This document shows positions 45,116 through 53,626 of a DNA stretch of 64,000 nucleotides, in pieces. Below the pieces are notes generated by a model. That model searched no databases, had not been told where the DNA came from, and saw only the letters and a program-made list of their open reading frames with translations. The stretch comes from Microbacterium sp. SSM24 (GTDB lineage Bacteria; Actinomycetota; Actinomycetes; Actinomycetales; Microbacteriaceae), in contig NZ_JAPDNQ010000001.1 of the NCBI RefSeq assembly GCF_025989145.1, positions 806,001 to 870,000 of the forward strand. The letters are read 5' to 3'. The number at the start of each line of letters is the position of its first letter. The stretch's first letter is position 1. The position numbers and the translations under genes are program-made.

Positions 45116-45969
45116 AGACGCGTGACCTCGGCCGACGGGGTGGTGCCGACGGCGACCAGGCGGCCGCGCGAGTGGGACCACTGGCTCCACGAGCCGGGAT
45201 ACACGGTCACGTCGATCCCCGCGATCGCGCCCGCCAGCGCCGTGTGCGACGCGGCGATGCCGGACCCGCAGTACGCGGCCACGGCGACGCCGTCCACGAC
45301 GCCCGCCGCCGCGAACTCGGCGCGGATCTCGTCGGGCGAGCGGAAGCGCCCGGCGACGAGGTGCGTGGTGGTCGGCAGGTTGACGGCGCCGGGGATGTGC
45401 CCGGCCACGGGATCGAGCGGCTCGGCGTCGCCGCGGTAGCGCTCCGGCGCGCGCACGTCGAGGAGGACGCCCTTCCACGGCCAGTCCTCGACGTCGTCGA
45501 TGTCGGCGACCCCGTGCTCGATCTCCTGCAGCTCCACATCGCCGCGGCGGGGGAGCACATCGCCGGTGTCGAGCGGAAGCCGCTCGGTGAGCCAGCCGCG
45601 CAGGCCGCCGTCGAGCACGCGCACGTCCGGGAGACCCGACCGCGTCAGCACCCACCACGCACGCGCGGCGGCGACCGAGTGCAGATCGTCGTACGCCACG
45701 ACGATGTCGCCCTTGTTCACACCCCACCGGCGGGCGGCCTCCTGCAGCTGCTCGCGGGGCGGGAGCGGATGCCGCCCCTGCCGCGGATCGTCGCGGCGCG
45801 CGAGTTCGCGGTCGAGGTCGACGTACACGGCGCCGGGCAGGTGGCCGTCGAGGTATGCGGGGCGTCCCTCGGGCACGTCGAGGCGCCAGCGCACATCGAG
45901 CAGCCGGACGGTGCGCTGCTCGCGCAGGAGGTGTGCGAGGTCGAGCGGCGAGATGAGCGGGGAGGCCAT
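45112..45969 (-). CDS. 3-mercaptopyruvate/thiosulfate sulfurtransferase
   Basis: 285 residues, two rhodanese domains. The N-terminal domain lacks the cysteine ('VVAYDDLHSVAAARAW'); the C-terminal domain has catalytic Cys234 in 'YCGSGIAASH'. The CGSG loop is closer to mercaptopyruvate sulfurtransferases than to the CRKG loop of thiosulfate enzymes. It moves a sulfane sulfur to cyanide or a thiol. It is first of a two-gene operon with a flavin monooxygenase, preceded by a phased GTCAC array. Confidence 0.92.
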   Translation of the reverse strand: MASPLISPLDLAHLLREQRTVRLLDVRWRLDVPEGRPAYLDGHLPGAVYVDLDRELARRDDPRQGRHPLPPREQLQEAARRWGVNKGDIVVAYDDLHSVAAARAWWVLTRSGLPDVRVLDGGLRGWLTERLPLDTGDVLPRRGDVELQEIEHGVADIDDVEDWPWKGVLLDVRAPERYRGDAEPLDPVAGHIPGAVNLPTTTHLVAGRFRSPDEIRAEFAAAGVVDGVAVAAYCGSGIAASHTALAGAIAGIDVTVYPGSWSQWSHSRGRLVAVGTTPSAEVTRL

Positions 45970-46010
45970 GCGCCCATGCTCACGCCCGCGAGCGTTACCG
46001 GGAACCGTGC

Positions 46011-46070
46011 GCCGTCATGCACCGCGACGAGGCGTCACACGACGTGACGCAGCGCAACACGGCGTCACGC
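46011..46070. promoter_or_regulatory. Second array of six 10-bp GTCAC-type units
   Basis: Units start at 46014 (GTCAT), 46024 (GCGAC), 46034 (GTCAC), 46044 (GTGAC), 46054 (GCAAC) and 46064 (GTCAC), each 10 bp apart, 45-100 bp upstream of the sulfurtransferase start. It matches the array at 43511 in period and core. Confidence 0.62.
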
Positions 46071-46086
46071 AGGAATACCCGCGCGA

Positions 46087-46145
46087 TTCGTTTGTACGAA
46101 ATCGACGTTGCATTCGCCTCTCACAGTCGATTTCGTACAGACGAA
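46087..46145. repeat. Long inverted repeat, family F
   Basis: A 19/20-bp stem TTCGTTTGTACGAAATCGAC (46087-46106) pairs with 46126-46145, loop 19 nt. It lies downstream of the potassium-channel gene. It is AT-richer than its surroundings and single-copy in this window. Confidence 0.87.
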
Positions 46146-46147
46146 CC

Positions 46148-46172
46148 GTCGCGGCCCGTCACGGGCCGTCAC
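46148..46172. repeat. Short tandem 10-bp repeat at channel gene end
   Basis: GTCGC, GTCAC, GTCAC start at 46148, 46158 and 46168, with CGTCACGGGC repeated exactly. The last unit overlaps the channel stop codon. Confidence 0.6.
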
Positions 46173-47032
46173 GGGCCGCCGAGGAGCACCTTCATGCGCG
46201 CCAGGCTCGCCTCGGACTCCGCCAGCAGGCCGCGCAGCTCGTCGACGGTCGCCGTGTCCGCGGCGGGGTCGGGTGCCGCAGGCGCGGGGACGGATGCTGC
46301 CACCGGCGCATCCGCGGGGGCCGGCGTCGCAGGGGCCGGCGTCGCGGCATCCGTCGCTGCATCCGGCGCAGCCGCATCGCTCTTGCGCGGCGAGAGGAAG
46401 AGGTTCGCGAGGTAGCCCGTGAACGTGCCGAAGATGCCCACGCCGATCACGATCACGCCCGATCCGACCAGGCGCCCCAGATCGGTGACGGGGTACTGGT
46501 CGCCGTAGCCGACGGTGGAGATCGTGACGATGACGTACCAGAGGGCGTCGGACGCCGAGGTGATGTTGGCGCCCTCGGCGTACTGCTCGATGCGCAGGAT
46601 CGCGAGGCTGCCGAACTCCAGCACGAGGATGCCCATCAGCAGCAGCACCAGGAGCGCGCTCCCGGCCCGGTCTTTCGTGACCGTGTTCCAGACCGCGCGG
46701 ATGCCCACCTCGCGGAGAAGACGCGACACGCGAACCAGCCGGAAGACGCGCAGGATCTTCACCTGCGGGAAGGGCAGACTCGCAAGCAGGTCGGCCCAGC
46801 CGAAGTGGCGGAAGAAGTAGGCGCTCGCCGACGGGGCGGTCAGGATCCGGTAGATGAAGTCGCCGAGGAAGATCGCACTGAACAGCGCGTTCATCACGGT
46901 GAGGATCTGCTGGAGTGCGGGGTCCTTCACGAAGGCGTAGACCAGGACCAGGTTGAAGATCGAGATCACCGACAGGATGCCGATGAAGATCTCGTAACCG
47001 GTGTTCTTGAGTTCGGAGCGCGGTGCGGACAT
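46169..47032 (-). CDS. Voltage-gated-like potassium channel
   Basis: 287 residues with six membrane segments. The selectivity filter TVGYGD is at 173-178. The S4 segment at about 92-107 has regularly spaced arginines ('KILRVFRLVRVSRLLREV'), as in voltage sensors. After S6 comes an Ala/Pro-rich linker (about 215-260) and a short C-terminal coiled coil ('TVDELRGLLAESEASLARMK') that probably makes the tetramer. It is divergent from the DUF6412 gene. CAGAAT lies 6 nt before the ATG, so the mRNA may be leaderless. Confidence 0.9.
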   Translation of the reverse strand: MSAPRSELKNTGYEIFIGILSVISIFNLVLVYAFVKDPALQQILTVMNALFSAIFLGDFIYRILTAPSASAYFFRHFGWADLLASLPFPQVKILRVFRLVRVSRLLREVGIRAVWNTVTKDRAGSALLVLLLMGILVLEFGSLAILRIEQYAEGANITSASDALWYVIVTISTVGYGDQYPVTDLGRLVGSGVIVIGVGIFGTFTGYLANLFLSPRKSDAAAPDAATDAATPAPATPAPADAPVAASVPAPAAPDPAADTATVDELRGLLAESEASLARMKVLLGGP

Positions 47033-47139
47033 GCCTGGATTCTGGCACCGCGGGCATCGCCGTCCCGGGGTGATCTTCCCGAGCCCGCAGGCGCCGAGAG
47101 TGTTAGCGTGAGGCTCGATCCTGTCGAGAGGCGGTGGCC

Positions 47140-47421
47140 ATGACCGAGACGCTCGGCGTCGTGCTGCGCCTCCTGCTCGAGCTGATGGCCGGTGTCGCCA
47201 TCCGCGAGCCGAGTGCCCTGGCCTTCGCCGCCGCCGCGATCGCGGCCGTCGCGGTCCTCGCCATCACGCTCGCCCGGGTCGAGCTTCCGGTGTCCGCGAC
47301 CGGGTCGTCGCCGCACCCGCTGCGCGCGATCGACGTCTCGGTGCGGCTCACGCAGAGCGATCCGGATGCCGCGGGCCACGCGCGTCCGCGAGCGCCCGGC
47401 GCGGCGGCCCCGGCCGCCTGA
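47140..47421 (+). CDS. DUF6412-like small membrane protein
   Basis: 93 residues. One hydrophobic hairpin at about 8-50 ('LALAFAAAAIAAVAVLAIT'-like), then a Pro/Ala-rich soluble tail. This type of small protein (DUF6412, as recalled) commonly precedes a YidC-like gene in Microbacteriaceae, as here (99 nt gap). AGAGG precedes the ATG at 47140. Role unknown, possibly a partner of the membrane insertase. Confidence 0.72.
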   Translation: MTETLGVVLRLLLELMAGVAIREPSALAFAAAAIAAVAVLAITLARVELPVSATGSSPHPLRAIDVSVRLTQSDPDAAGHARPRAPGAAAPAA

Positions 47422-47520
47422 TCCGAGTCCGCCCTCCGCCCGCCTGCGGGCGCCGTTCGGCGCACCCGGTGTCTCGTGGCCACTCGCCACGACCCAGACA
47501 CCGACCGAACGGACATTCCC

Positions 47521-48270
47521 ATGGACCTCTACGCCTTTCCCCCGCTCGCCGCGATCCTCGACGCGGCGTACTCCGGCCTCCTCCTCCTCGCCGAGCTGCT
47601 CCAGCCCCTCGCCGGCGACGCCGCGGCCGCGGCATCCGTCATTCTCGTCACGCTGCTCGTGCGCACGGCGCTCATCCCGATCGGCATCGCACAGGCCAAG
47701 GCCGAGCAGAACCGCAGCCGCCTCGCGCCGCAGCTGCGCGAACTGCAGCGGCGCCACCGACGTGATCCCGAGCGCCTGCAGCGCGAGACGATGAAGCTGT
47801 ACTCCGATGAAGGCGTCTCGCCGTTCGCCGGATGCCTCCCGATGCTCGCGCAGGCTCCCGTGCTCGCCGTCGTCTACGCGCTCTTCGCGTTCGCCGCGAT
47901 CGCCGGACACCCGAACGCACTGCTCGCCGAGCATCTCGCCGGCGTCTCGCTGGGCACGGGACTGTTCGCGGCGGTCGGCGCAGGCACGGCGACGCTCGCG
48001 ACGTTCGCCGTCTTCGGCGTGCTGATCGCCGTGATCGTGGTCACCGCCGAGATCACGCGGCGCGCGTTCCGCGCACCCGATGCGGAGAGAACGGATGCCG
48101 CGCCCCTGGCGGGAGCGGCCGGACGCCTGGTCGGCGCCCTGCAGTTCACGACGGCGGTGATCGCGGTGTTCGTGCCGTTGGCCGCCGCCCTCTACCTCGC
48201 CACCACCGTGGTGTGGACCCTGGTGCAGCGCCTCATCCTGCGCCGCCGGTACCCGCTCTCGCCGGCGTGA
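47521..48270 (+). CDS. YidC/Oxa1-type membrane protein insertase (second paralogue)
   Basis: 249 residues, YidC/Oxa1/Alb3 fold with about five membrane helices. 'LVTLLVRTALIPIGIAQAKA' carries the conserved groove arginine, and 'MKLYSDEGVSPFAGCLPMLA' is the family C1/TM2 signature. It lacks the basic C-terminal tail. Its position away from rpmH/rnpA indicates a second, specialised YidC paralogue. ATG 47521 begins the conserved part; an upstream GTG at 47476 is possible but lies in a GC-rich leader. Confidence 0.9.
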   Translation: MDLYAFPPLAAILDAAYSGLLLLAELLQPLAGDAAAAASVILVTLLVRTALIPIGIAQAKAEQNRSRLAPQLRELQRRHRRDPERLQRETMKLYSDEGVSPFAGCLPMLAQAPVLAVVYALFAFAAIAGHPNALLAEHLAGVSLGTGLFAAVGAGTATLATFAVFGVLIAVIVVTAEITRRAFRAPDAERTDAAPLAGAAGRLVGALQFTTAVIAVFVPLAAALYLATTVVWTLVQRLILRRRYPLSPA

Positions 48271-48286
48271 CCGCGCGGAGAGAGTT

Positions 48287-48370
48287 GTCACGAATCGAGG
48301 AGATGTCACGAGGGGAGGATGCCGCGAGCCCGAATTCTCCTCGTTTCGCCACATCTCCTCCTTTCGTGAC
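48287..48370. repeat. Long inverted repeat, family C copy 2
   Basis: Two 33-nt arms (48287-48319 and 48338-48370) pair at 26 positions, starting GTCACGAA and with an uninterrupted GAGGAGATGT block. It lies in the convergent gap between yidC2 and the channel gene and is a diverged copy of 43600-43663. Confidence 0.8.
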
Positions 48371-48390
48371 CCGAACCCGTGCGAGTCCGG

Positions 48391-48930
48391 TCAGGCGTCG
48401 GACTTCTCACTCCGGCCGTGCTTGACCGCCATCGTGAGCAGGCGCACCCCCGCGCCGAGCAGGATGAGGTTGATGACCATCTGGATCGTGACGATCACGC
48501 GTCCCGTCTGGCTCACCGCCGCGATGTCGCCGAACCCCACGGTCGCGAAGACCGTCACCGTGAAATACAAGGCGTCCATACGGGTGAGCTCCTGCGTGAA
48601 GCTCGACGGGACGTTGTGCTCCAGCAGGAAGTACGTCGCCGCGAAGACGAGCAGATAGAGGGGCGCGATCACCGCGAGCGCCTCGATCGCCCGGAGGCCG
48701 GGCTCGACCGCCCGGATGATCGCCAGCACCTGCCACACCGAGACGGACACGAGCACGCCGGCGGCCACGACCATCGCGACCGCGGGCGGGAGCGTGTCGA
48801 GCCACTCGAGGGGGATGACGAAGTACAGCGTGACGAGGACGACGGCGGCGATCAGCGCGCGCAGCAGTCCCCATGCGACCACGCGTCGTCGCTGAGCCCG
48901 GCTGAGCCGATCGATCGGGGGCTCGCTCAT
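48391..48930 (-). CDS. Two-pore-helix potassium channel family protein
   Basis: 179 residues, four predicted membrane segments. The filter TVGFGD is at 130-135, just before the last helix ('VIVTIQMVINLILLGAGVRL'). Like KcsA-type channels it lacks an S4 sensor, but two extra helices precede the pore. AAAGGAG precedes the ATG by 5 nt. It is the second potassium-channel-like gene within 2 kb. Confidence 0.87.
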   Translation of the reverse strand: MSEPPIDRLSRAQRRRVVAWGLLRALIAAVVLVTLYFVIPLEWLDTLPPAVAMVVAAGVLVSVSVWQVLAIIRAVEPGLRAIEALAVIAPLYLLVFAATYFLLEHNVPSSFTQELTRMDALYFTVTVFATVGFGDIAAVSQTGRVIVTIQMVINLILLGAGVRLLTMAVKHGRSEKSDA

Positions 48931-49086
48931 CCACGCTCCTTTCTGTCGAGTCAACGTTGGCCCCGCAGGCGCCCGCGGGCCATCACCCACGCCGAGTGAC
49001 GTGCGACCCGGCGGCACACGTTTTCGGCACGGCGCGCGGCGGTGGGATACTCGTCGGGTGCCGCAGCCCTCTCGCGGACCCCGATC

Positions 49087-49839
49087 ATGAGCATCCCGGA
49101 TCCCCGCACCGTCGCGCGCCTCAGCGTCGTGGGTCCCGGCCGTGTCGGCCGGGCCGCCGCCCTCGCGTTCACCGCCGCGGGCTACGCCGTCTCCGGTCCG
49201 TCCGGCCGCGGCGAGCCCGTTGCCGAAGCCGACGCCGTGCTGCTGTGCGTTCCCGACCGCGAGATCGGCGCCGTCGCCGCCGCCCTGCGCGGCCGAGGAG
49301 CGCTGCTCGGCCACACCTCGGGGGCGACGCCGCTGGCCGGCTCGGGCGTCGACTTCGGCCTGCATCCGCTGCGCTCGTTCGCGGGCGCGGAGGGAGCGGA
49401 TGCCTTCGCCGGCGTCGGCTGCGCGGTGGCGGGAGTCTCCCCGCAGGCCCTGCGCACGGCCGAGGAGCTCGCCCGGGCGGTCGGCGGGACCCCGTTCGAG
49501 GTCGCGGACGACCAGCGCGCGGGCTATCACGCCGCGGCATCCATCGCCTCGAACTTCCTCGTCACGCTCGAGGCCGCCGCCGAGCGGGTGGCCGCGGCGT
49601 CGGGACTGCCCGCCGACTTCCGCGCACACCTGGCACCGCTCGTGCGCGGGACCGTCGAGAACTGGGCCGCGCACGGACCCCGGGCGGCGCTCACCGGCCC
49701 GATCGCACGCGGGGACGAAGAGACCGTTCACCGTCAGCGCGAGGCGGTCGCGGCCCGGGCACCCGAGCTGCTCGCCCTCTTCGACGAGCTGTCCGACCGC
49801 ACGCGCGCGCTCGTGCGCAGCGAGGAGACACCGGCATGA
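49087..49839 (+). CDS. Rossmann-like DUF2520 protein
   Basis: 250 residues: an N-terminal Rossmann fold ('RLSVVGPGRVGRAAALAFTA') and a C-terminal helical DUF2520 domain ('AGYHAAASIASNFLVTLEAA'), similar in layout to ketopantoate reductase and pyrroline-5-carboxylate reductase. It overlaps panC by 4 nt. Genes of this type often stand beside panB/panC, so a ketopantoate-reductase-like role in pantothenate synthesis is an attractive but unproven inference. The start at 49087 has no clear ribosome site; a GTG at 49042 is the alternative. Confidence 0.82.
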   Translation: MSIPDPRTVARLSVVGPGRVGRAAALAFTAAGYAVSGPSGRGEPVAEADAVLLCVPDREIGAVAAALRGRGALLGHTSGATPLAGSGVDFGLHPLRSFAGAEGADAFAGVGCAVAGVSPQALRTAEELARAVGGTPFEVADDQRAGYHAAASIASNFLVTLEAAAERVAAASGLPADFRAHLAPLVRGTVENWAAHGPRAALTGPIARGDEETVHRQREAVAARAPELLALFDELSDRTRALVRSEETPA

Positions 49840-50687
49840 GGATCGTCCGCACCGTCGCCGATGTGCGCGCCGCCGTGCGCGACGCCCGTTCGCGCGGCGC
49901 CTCGATCGGCCTCGTGCCGACGATGGGCGCACTCCACGACGGTCACCTCTCGCTCGTCCGCGCTGCGCGGGCGGCGAACGGCCTCGTGGTGATGTCGCTG
50001 TTCGTCAATCCGACGCAGTTCGGCCCGAACGAGGATCTCGCGGCATATCCGCGCGACGAGGAGCGCGACGCGCGCCTCGCCGAGGACGCGGGAGTGGACG
50101 TGCTCTTCGCTCCGCCGGTCGCGGAGGTGTACCCGCAGGGGTTCGCGACCTCGATCCATGTCGCCGGCCTCACCGACGTGCTCGACGGCGCGTCGCGCGG
50201 TGCCGGGCACTTCGACGGGGTCGCGACGGTCGTGACGAAGCTCTTCCAGATGGTCGCGCCCGACGACGCGTACTTCGGGCAGAAGGACGCGCAGCAGGTG
50301 CTCGTGATCCGGCGCCTGGTGCGCGATCTCGACATGCCCGTGACCGTGGTGGCCTGCCCGACGGTGCGCGAGCCCGACGGCCTCGCGATGAGCTCGCGCA
50401 ACGTGTACCTCGACCCCGAGTCCCGCGAGCGGGCGACGGCGCTCAACCGCGCGCTCGACGCCGCCGAACGGGAGGTGGCGGAGGGACGGACGGATGCCGC
50501 AGCCGTCCTCGCCGCGGCATCCGCTGTGCTCGGCGCAGCCGGAATCGAGCCCGAGTATCTGGAACTGCGCTCCCCCGACGACCTCCGCGAGGTCGCCCGC
50601 GTCGCCGGGCCGACGCTCCTCGCTGTCGCGGCCCGCGTCGGACCTGCGAGACTGATCGACAACCGCATCCTGGAGGCCGCCCCATGA
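49836..50687 (+). CDS. panC: Pantothenate synthetase
   Basis: 283 residues, as expected for the family. It joins pantoate and beta-alanine using ATP. The HxGH nucleotide motif is at 34-37 (HDGH) in 'PTMGALHDGHLSL', 'FVNPTQFGPNEDLAAYPRD' binds pantoate, and 'MSSRNVYL' is the KMSKS-like loop. It sits between DUF2520 and panB with 4-nt overlaps on both sides. Confidence 0.97.
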   Translation: MRIVRTVADVRAAVRDARSRGASIGLVPTMGALHDGHLSLVRAARAANGLVVMSLFVNPTQFGPNEDLAAYPRDEERDARLAEDAGVDVLFAPPVAEVYPQGFATSIHVAGLTDVLDGASRGAGHFDGVATVVTKLFQMVAPDDAYFGQKDAQQVLVIRRLVRDLDMPVTVVACPTVREPDGLAMSSRNVYLDPESRERATALNRALDAAEREVAEGRTDAAAVLAAASAVLGAAGIEPEYLELRSPDDLREVARVAGPTLLAVAARVGPARLIDNRILEAAP

Positions 50688-51595
50688 GCACAGGACCGCT
50701 GAGCCCCGCCGCTCCCGCATCGCGCCCGCGCATGACGTTCGGTGGACTCGCCGCCCTCAAGGCGAACCGCGAACCCATCGTGATGGTCACGGCGTACGAC
50801 TACCCGAGCGCGCAGATCGCCGAAGCCGCCGGCGTCGACATGGTGCTCGTCGGCGACTCGGCCGCGATGACCGTGCTCGGGCACGAGAGCACCGTCCCGG
50901 TCACGGTCGACGAGATGGTCATGCTCACGGCGGCCGTGCGACGAGGCCTCTCGACGCCTCTCCTGGTGGCCGATCTCCCGTTCGGCTCGTACGAGGGATC
51001 CGACGAGCAGGCCGTCGCGACGGCGCAGCGCTTCGTCAAGACGACGGGATGCGACGCCGTGAAGATCGAGCGCGGGGGCTCGTCGGTCGACCGCGCCCGC
51101 GCGATCGTGGCAGCCGGGATCCCGGTCATGGGCCACGTCGGACTGACGCCGCAGACCGCGGCGACCATCGGCGGCTACCGCGCACAGGGACGGACCGCCG
51201 AAGAGGCGGTCGCGCTGTGCGAGAGCGCGGTCGCGCTGCAGGATGCCGGGTGCTTCGCCATCGTGTTCGAGGCCATCCCGTCCGCCGTGACCGAGGCGAT
51301 CATGCCGCGTCTGGAGGTGCCGGTGATCGGCATCGGCGCCGGACCCGCGGCCGACGGACAGGTGCTGGTGTTCCACGACCTGCTCGGCATCTACGACGGC
51401 CACGCCGCGCGGTTCGTGAAGCGCTACGCCGACGTGCGGTCCGCGATGCTCGCCGGGGTCACGGCGTACGCCGACGAAGTGCGCTCGCGCGCCTACCCGG
51501 CTCCCGAGCACGGCTACGGGATGCCGGCCGAGGAGGCCGCTCGCCTGCGCGCGATCCTCGACGCCAGCACGCCCCCGCAAGCCCGCCGCGCGTAG
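50684..51595 (+). CDS. panB: Ketopantoate hydroxymethyltransferase
   Basis: 303 residues, PanB TIM barrel. It transfers a hydroxymethyl group from methylene-tetrahydrofolate to 2-ketoisovalerate. Metal-binding motif 'MVLVGDSAAMTVLGHEST', 'GHVGLTPQT' and the catalytic Glu region 'FAIVFEAIPSAV' are present. The N-terminal 15 residues are a Pro/Ala-rich extension. It ends the DUF2520-panC-panB operon and converges with the YaeQ-like gene. Confidence 0.97.
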   Translation: MSTGPLSPAAPASRPRMTFGGLAALKANREPIVMVTAYDYPSAQIAEAAGVDMVLVGDSAAMTVLGHESTVPVTVDEMVMLTAAVRRGLSTPLLVADLPFGSYEGSDEQAVATAQRFVKTTGCDAVKIERGGSSVDRARAIVAAGIPVMGHVGLTPQTAATIGGYRAQGRTAEEAVALCESAVALQDAGCFAIVFEAIPSAVTEAIMPRLEVPVIGIGAGPAADGQVLVFHDLLGIYDGHAARFVKRYADVRSAMLAGVTAYADEVRSRAYPAPEHGYGMPAEEAARLRAILDASTPPQARRA

Positions 51596-51607
51596 GCGAG
51601 TGCCGGG

Positions 51608-52147
51608 TCAGTCGATGAGATGCTCGTGGACGGCGCTGCTGAGCGAGGTCCCGTTGAGGTCGAGGTAGAGCTCGCGCTCCGTGACCGACAGCGTCATCGT
51701 GTTGCGGCGGTCGATGGCGGCGACCGCCGCGTCGATGAAGCCGGGGTCGAACGCGTACAGCCGGATCGCCTCGGCGTCGTGGATGCGCTTGCCGGCCCAG
51801 GGCGCCATCACCTTGGCGGGATCGCGGTGCGTGTACACGACAGTGCGATCGGCGAGCCTGCTGCCGTAGTGCAGGCGCTCGGCGTCGGGTGCGCCCACCT
51901 CGATCCACGCGGTCACGCGACCGGTCATGTCGCGCACGAGGACGGCCGGCTCATCGGTCGCCGCGACGCCCTCGGTGAACACGATGCCCTCTTCGTACTC
52001 GAGGCAGTACGCGAGCACCCGCGTGAGCATGAAGGCATCCGTCTCGGACGGATGCCGCGCCACCCGCAGCGCGAGCTCGTCGTAGACGCCGCGATCGACG
52101 TCGGCCAGCTGCACCGTGAAGGTGTGGATCGTCGCCCCGAGCGCCAT
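51608..52147 (-). CDS. YaeQ-family protein
   Basis: 179 residues matching YaeQ: 'ATIHTFTVQLADVDRGVYDE', 'HPSETDAFMLTRVLAYCLEY', 'EGVAATDEPAVLVRD' and 'WIEVGAPDAERLHYGSR'. YaeQ has a PD-(D/E)xK nuclease-like fold, but its function is unsettled. TACGCT ends 6 nt before the ATG, so it is probably leaderless. It stands alone between panB and the glycerate kinase gene. Confidence 0.88.
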   Translation of the reverse strand: MALGATIHTFTVQLADVDRGVYDELALRVARHPSETDAFMLTRVLAYCLEYEEGIVFTEGVAATDEPAVLVRDMTGRVTAWIEVGAPDAERLHYGSRLADRTVVYTHRDPAKVMAPWAGKRIHDAEAIRLYAFDPGFIDAAVAAIDRRNTMTLSVTERELYLDLNGTSLSSAVHEHLID

Positions 52148-52250
52148 TGCTCCAGCGTAGGGTGCTCGGGAGGCGCGCTCGTCATGCGCGACTCCCGTGC
52201 CCCCCGAGCAGCGAGGCGCATCCCCCCGGATTCGACCTCGCCTTCCGAAA

Positions 52251-52331
52251 ACGTCGGCATCCCGTAGCCGACGTCTAACCCCTATGAGTCGGCGACCGCG
52301 TCGATCATGACGGCGGAGCGGATGATCGACG
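52251..52331. promoter_or_regulatory. Two inverted repeats upstream of glycerate kinase
   Basis: ACGTCGGC/GCCGACGT (52251-52258, 52267-52274) and CGTCGATCAT/ATGATCGACG (52299-52308, 52322-52331). The second lies next to the expected -35 region of the TACAGT promoter (52358-52363) and is a candidate operator. Nothing else was seen in the 223-nt gap. Confidence 0.55.
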
Positions 52332-52370
52332 TCGAAGCCGCTGAGATCGGACCGGGATACAGTCGCTGAC

Positions 52371-53492
52371 ATGGCCGCGGTCGTCCTCGCGCTGGACTCC
52401 TTCAAGAGCTCGATCGACGCCGCCGACGCGGTCGAGGCGCTGCGCGAAGGCTGGGTCTCGGTCGACCCGGGACGAGAGCTGACGCTCCTCCCGATGGCCG
52501 ACGGGGGTGAGGGCACGCTCGAGGCGTTCGCGGCGGCGGTGCCGGATGCCGTCCGCATGCCGGTGACGGTGACCGGTCCGGAGGGGCGCCGGGTCGCGGC
52601 ATCCTGGCTCCTCCTTCCGCCCGCCCCGGGCACACCGGACGGGACCGCCGTGGTCGAGCTCGCCTCGACGTCGGGCATCGAGCTGCTGGGCTCCCCGCCG
52701 CGCCTGCGCCCGCTGGATGCCGGCACGCGCGGTTTCGGCGAGGCGATCGCCGCGGCCCTCGCGCACGGCGTCTCGCGCCTCGTGCTCGGCATCGGCAGCA
52801 GCGCCTCGACCGACGGCGGCATCGGCATGCTGACGGCGCTGGGCGCGCGATTCACGGATGCCGCATCCGGCCCGATCACGACGGGCGGGCGTGGACTGCG
52901 GTCATTGGCAGCCGCCGACCTCAGCGGGCTGCCGCCGCTCCCCGCCGGCGGCGTGACCGTGCTGACCGATGTGACGAATCCGCTGCGGGGCGACCGCGGC
53001 GCCGCCGCCGTCTTCGGACCGCAGAAGGGCGCCGGCCAGGACGAGATCGCGCTCCTCGACGCGGGGCTCGGCCGGCTCGCGAACCTCGTCGACGTCGATC
53101 CCGACACCCCTGGCGCGGGTGCGGCGGGCGGCACGGGGTTCGGGCTGCTCGCGTGGGGAGCGGGGCTCGTGCCGGGAGCCGACGCCGTCGCCGAGCTCAT
53201 CGGACTCCCGGAGGCGGTGGCGGCGGCATCCGTCGTCGTCACCGGCGAGGGATCGTTCGACGGTCAGTCCGCGGCGGGCAAGGCGCCCGACCTCGTCCGG
53301 GCGCTTGCCCGGGATGCCGGCGTGCCCGTTGTGCTCGTGGCGGGGCGGATCGCCGCCGACGCCGATGCGTCCGGATTCGCTCACGCGATCTCGCTGACCG
53401 CGCTGGCAGGATCGGGCGCCGCCGCTCTCGCCGAGCCCGCGCGCTGGCTCTTCGCGGCGGGCGCCGAGCTCGCCCGTCGGTTCCCCGCCTGA
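52371..53492 (+). CDS. Glycerate kinase
   Basis: 373 residues of the GarK/GlxK glycerate kinase family, with 'ALDSFKSSIDAADAVEALRE' at the N-terminus, 'LPMADGGEGTLEAF' for substrate and 'GIGSSASTDGGIGMLTALGA'. It phosphorylates D-glycerate with ATP to feed glycolysis. TACAGT ends 7 nt before the ATG (leaderless). It is a single-gene unit ending in hairpin B4. Confidence 0.93.
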   Translation: MAAVVLALDSFKSSIDAADAVEALREGWVSVDPGRELTLLPMADGGEGTLEAFAAAVPDAVRMPVTVTGPEGRRVAASWLLLPPAPGTPDGTAVVELASTSGIELLGSPPRLRPLDAGTRGFGEAIAAALAHGVSRLVLGIGSSASTDGGIGMLTALGARFTDAASGPITTGGRGLRSLAAADLSGLPPLPAGGVTVLTDVTNPLRGDRGAAAVFGPQKGAGQDEIALLDAGLGRLANLVDVDPDTPGAGAAGGTGFGLLAWGAGLVPGADAVAELIGLPEAVAAASVVVTGEGSFDGQSAAGKAPDLVRALARDAGVPVVLVAGRIAADADASGFAHAISLTALAGSGAAALAEPARWLFAAGAELARRFPA

Positions 53493-53533
53493 GCACCCGC
53501 ACCCCGCACCCGCACCCGCACGCGCTCCCGTCG

Positions 53534-53587
53534 AGTCGCCAAAACACGCCGTACCGCTGGGCAGCGAGACGGCGTGTCTTGGCGACT
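53534..53587. repeat. Long inverted repeat, family B copy 4
   Basis: An 18/19-bp stem (53534-53552 with 53569-53587, AGTCGCCAAAACACGCCGT on the left) in the convergent gap between glycerate kinase and the GlsB-like gene, loop 16 nt. Confidence 0.87.
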
Positions 53588-53626
53588 GGGTCTGCCGACG
53601 GCGACGGGGCGCTGCCGGCGGCGGGG

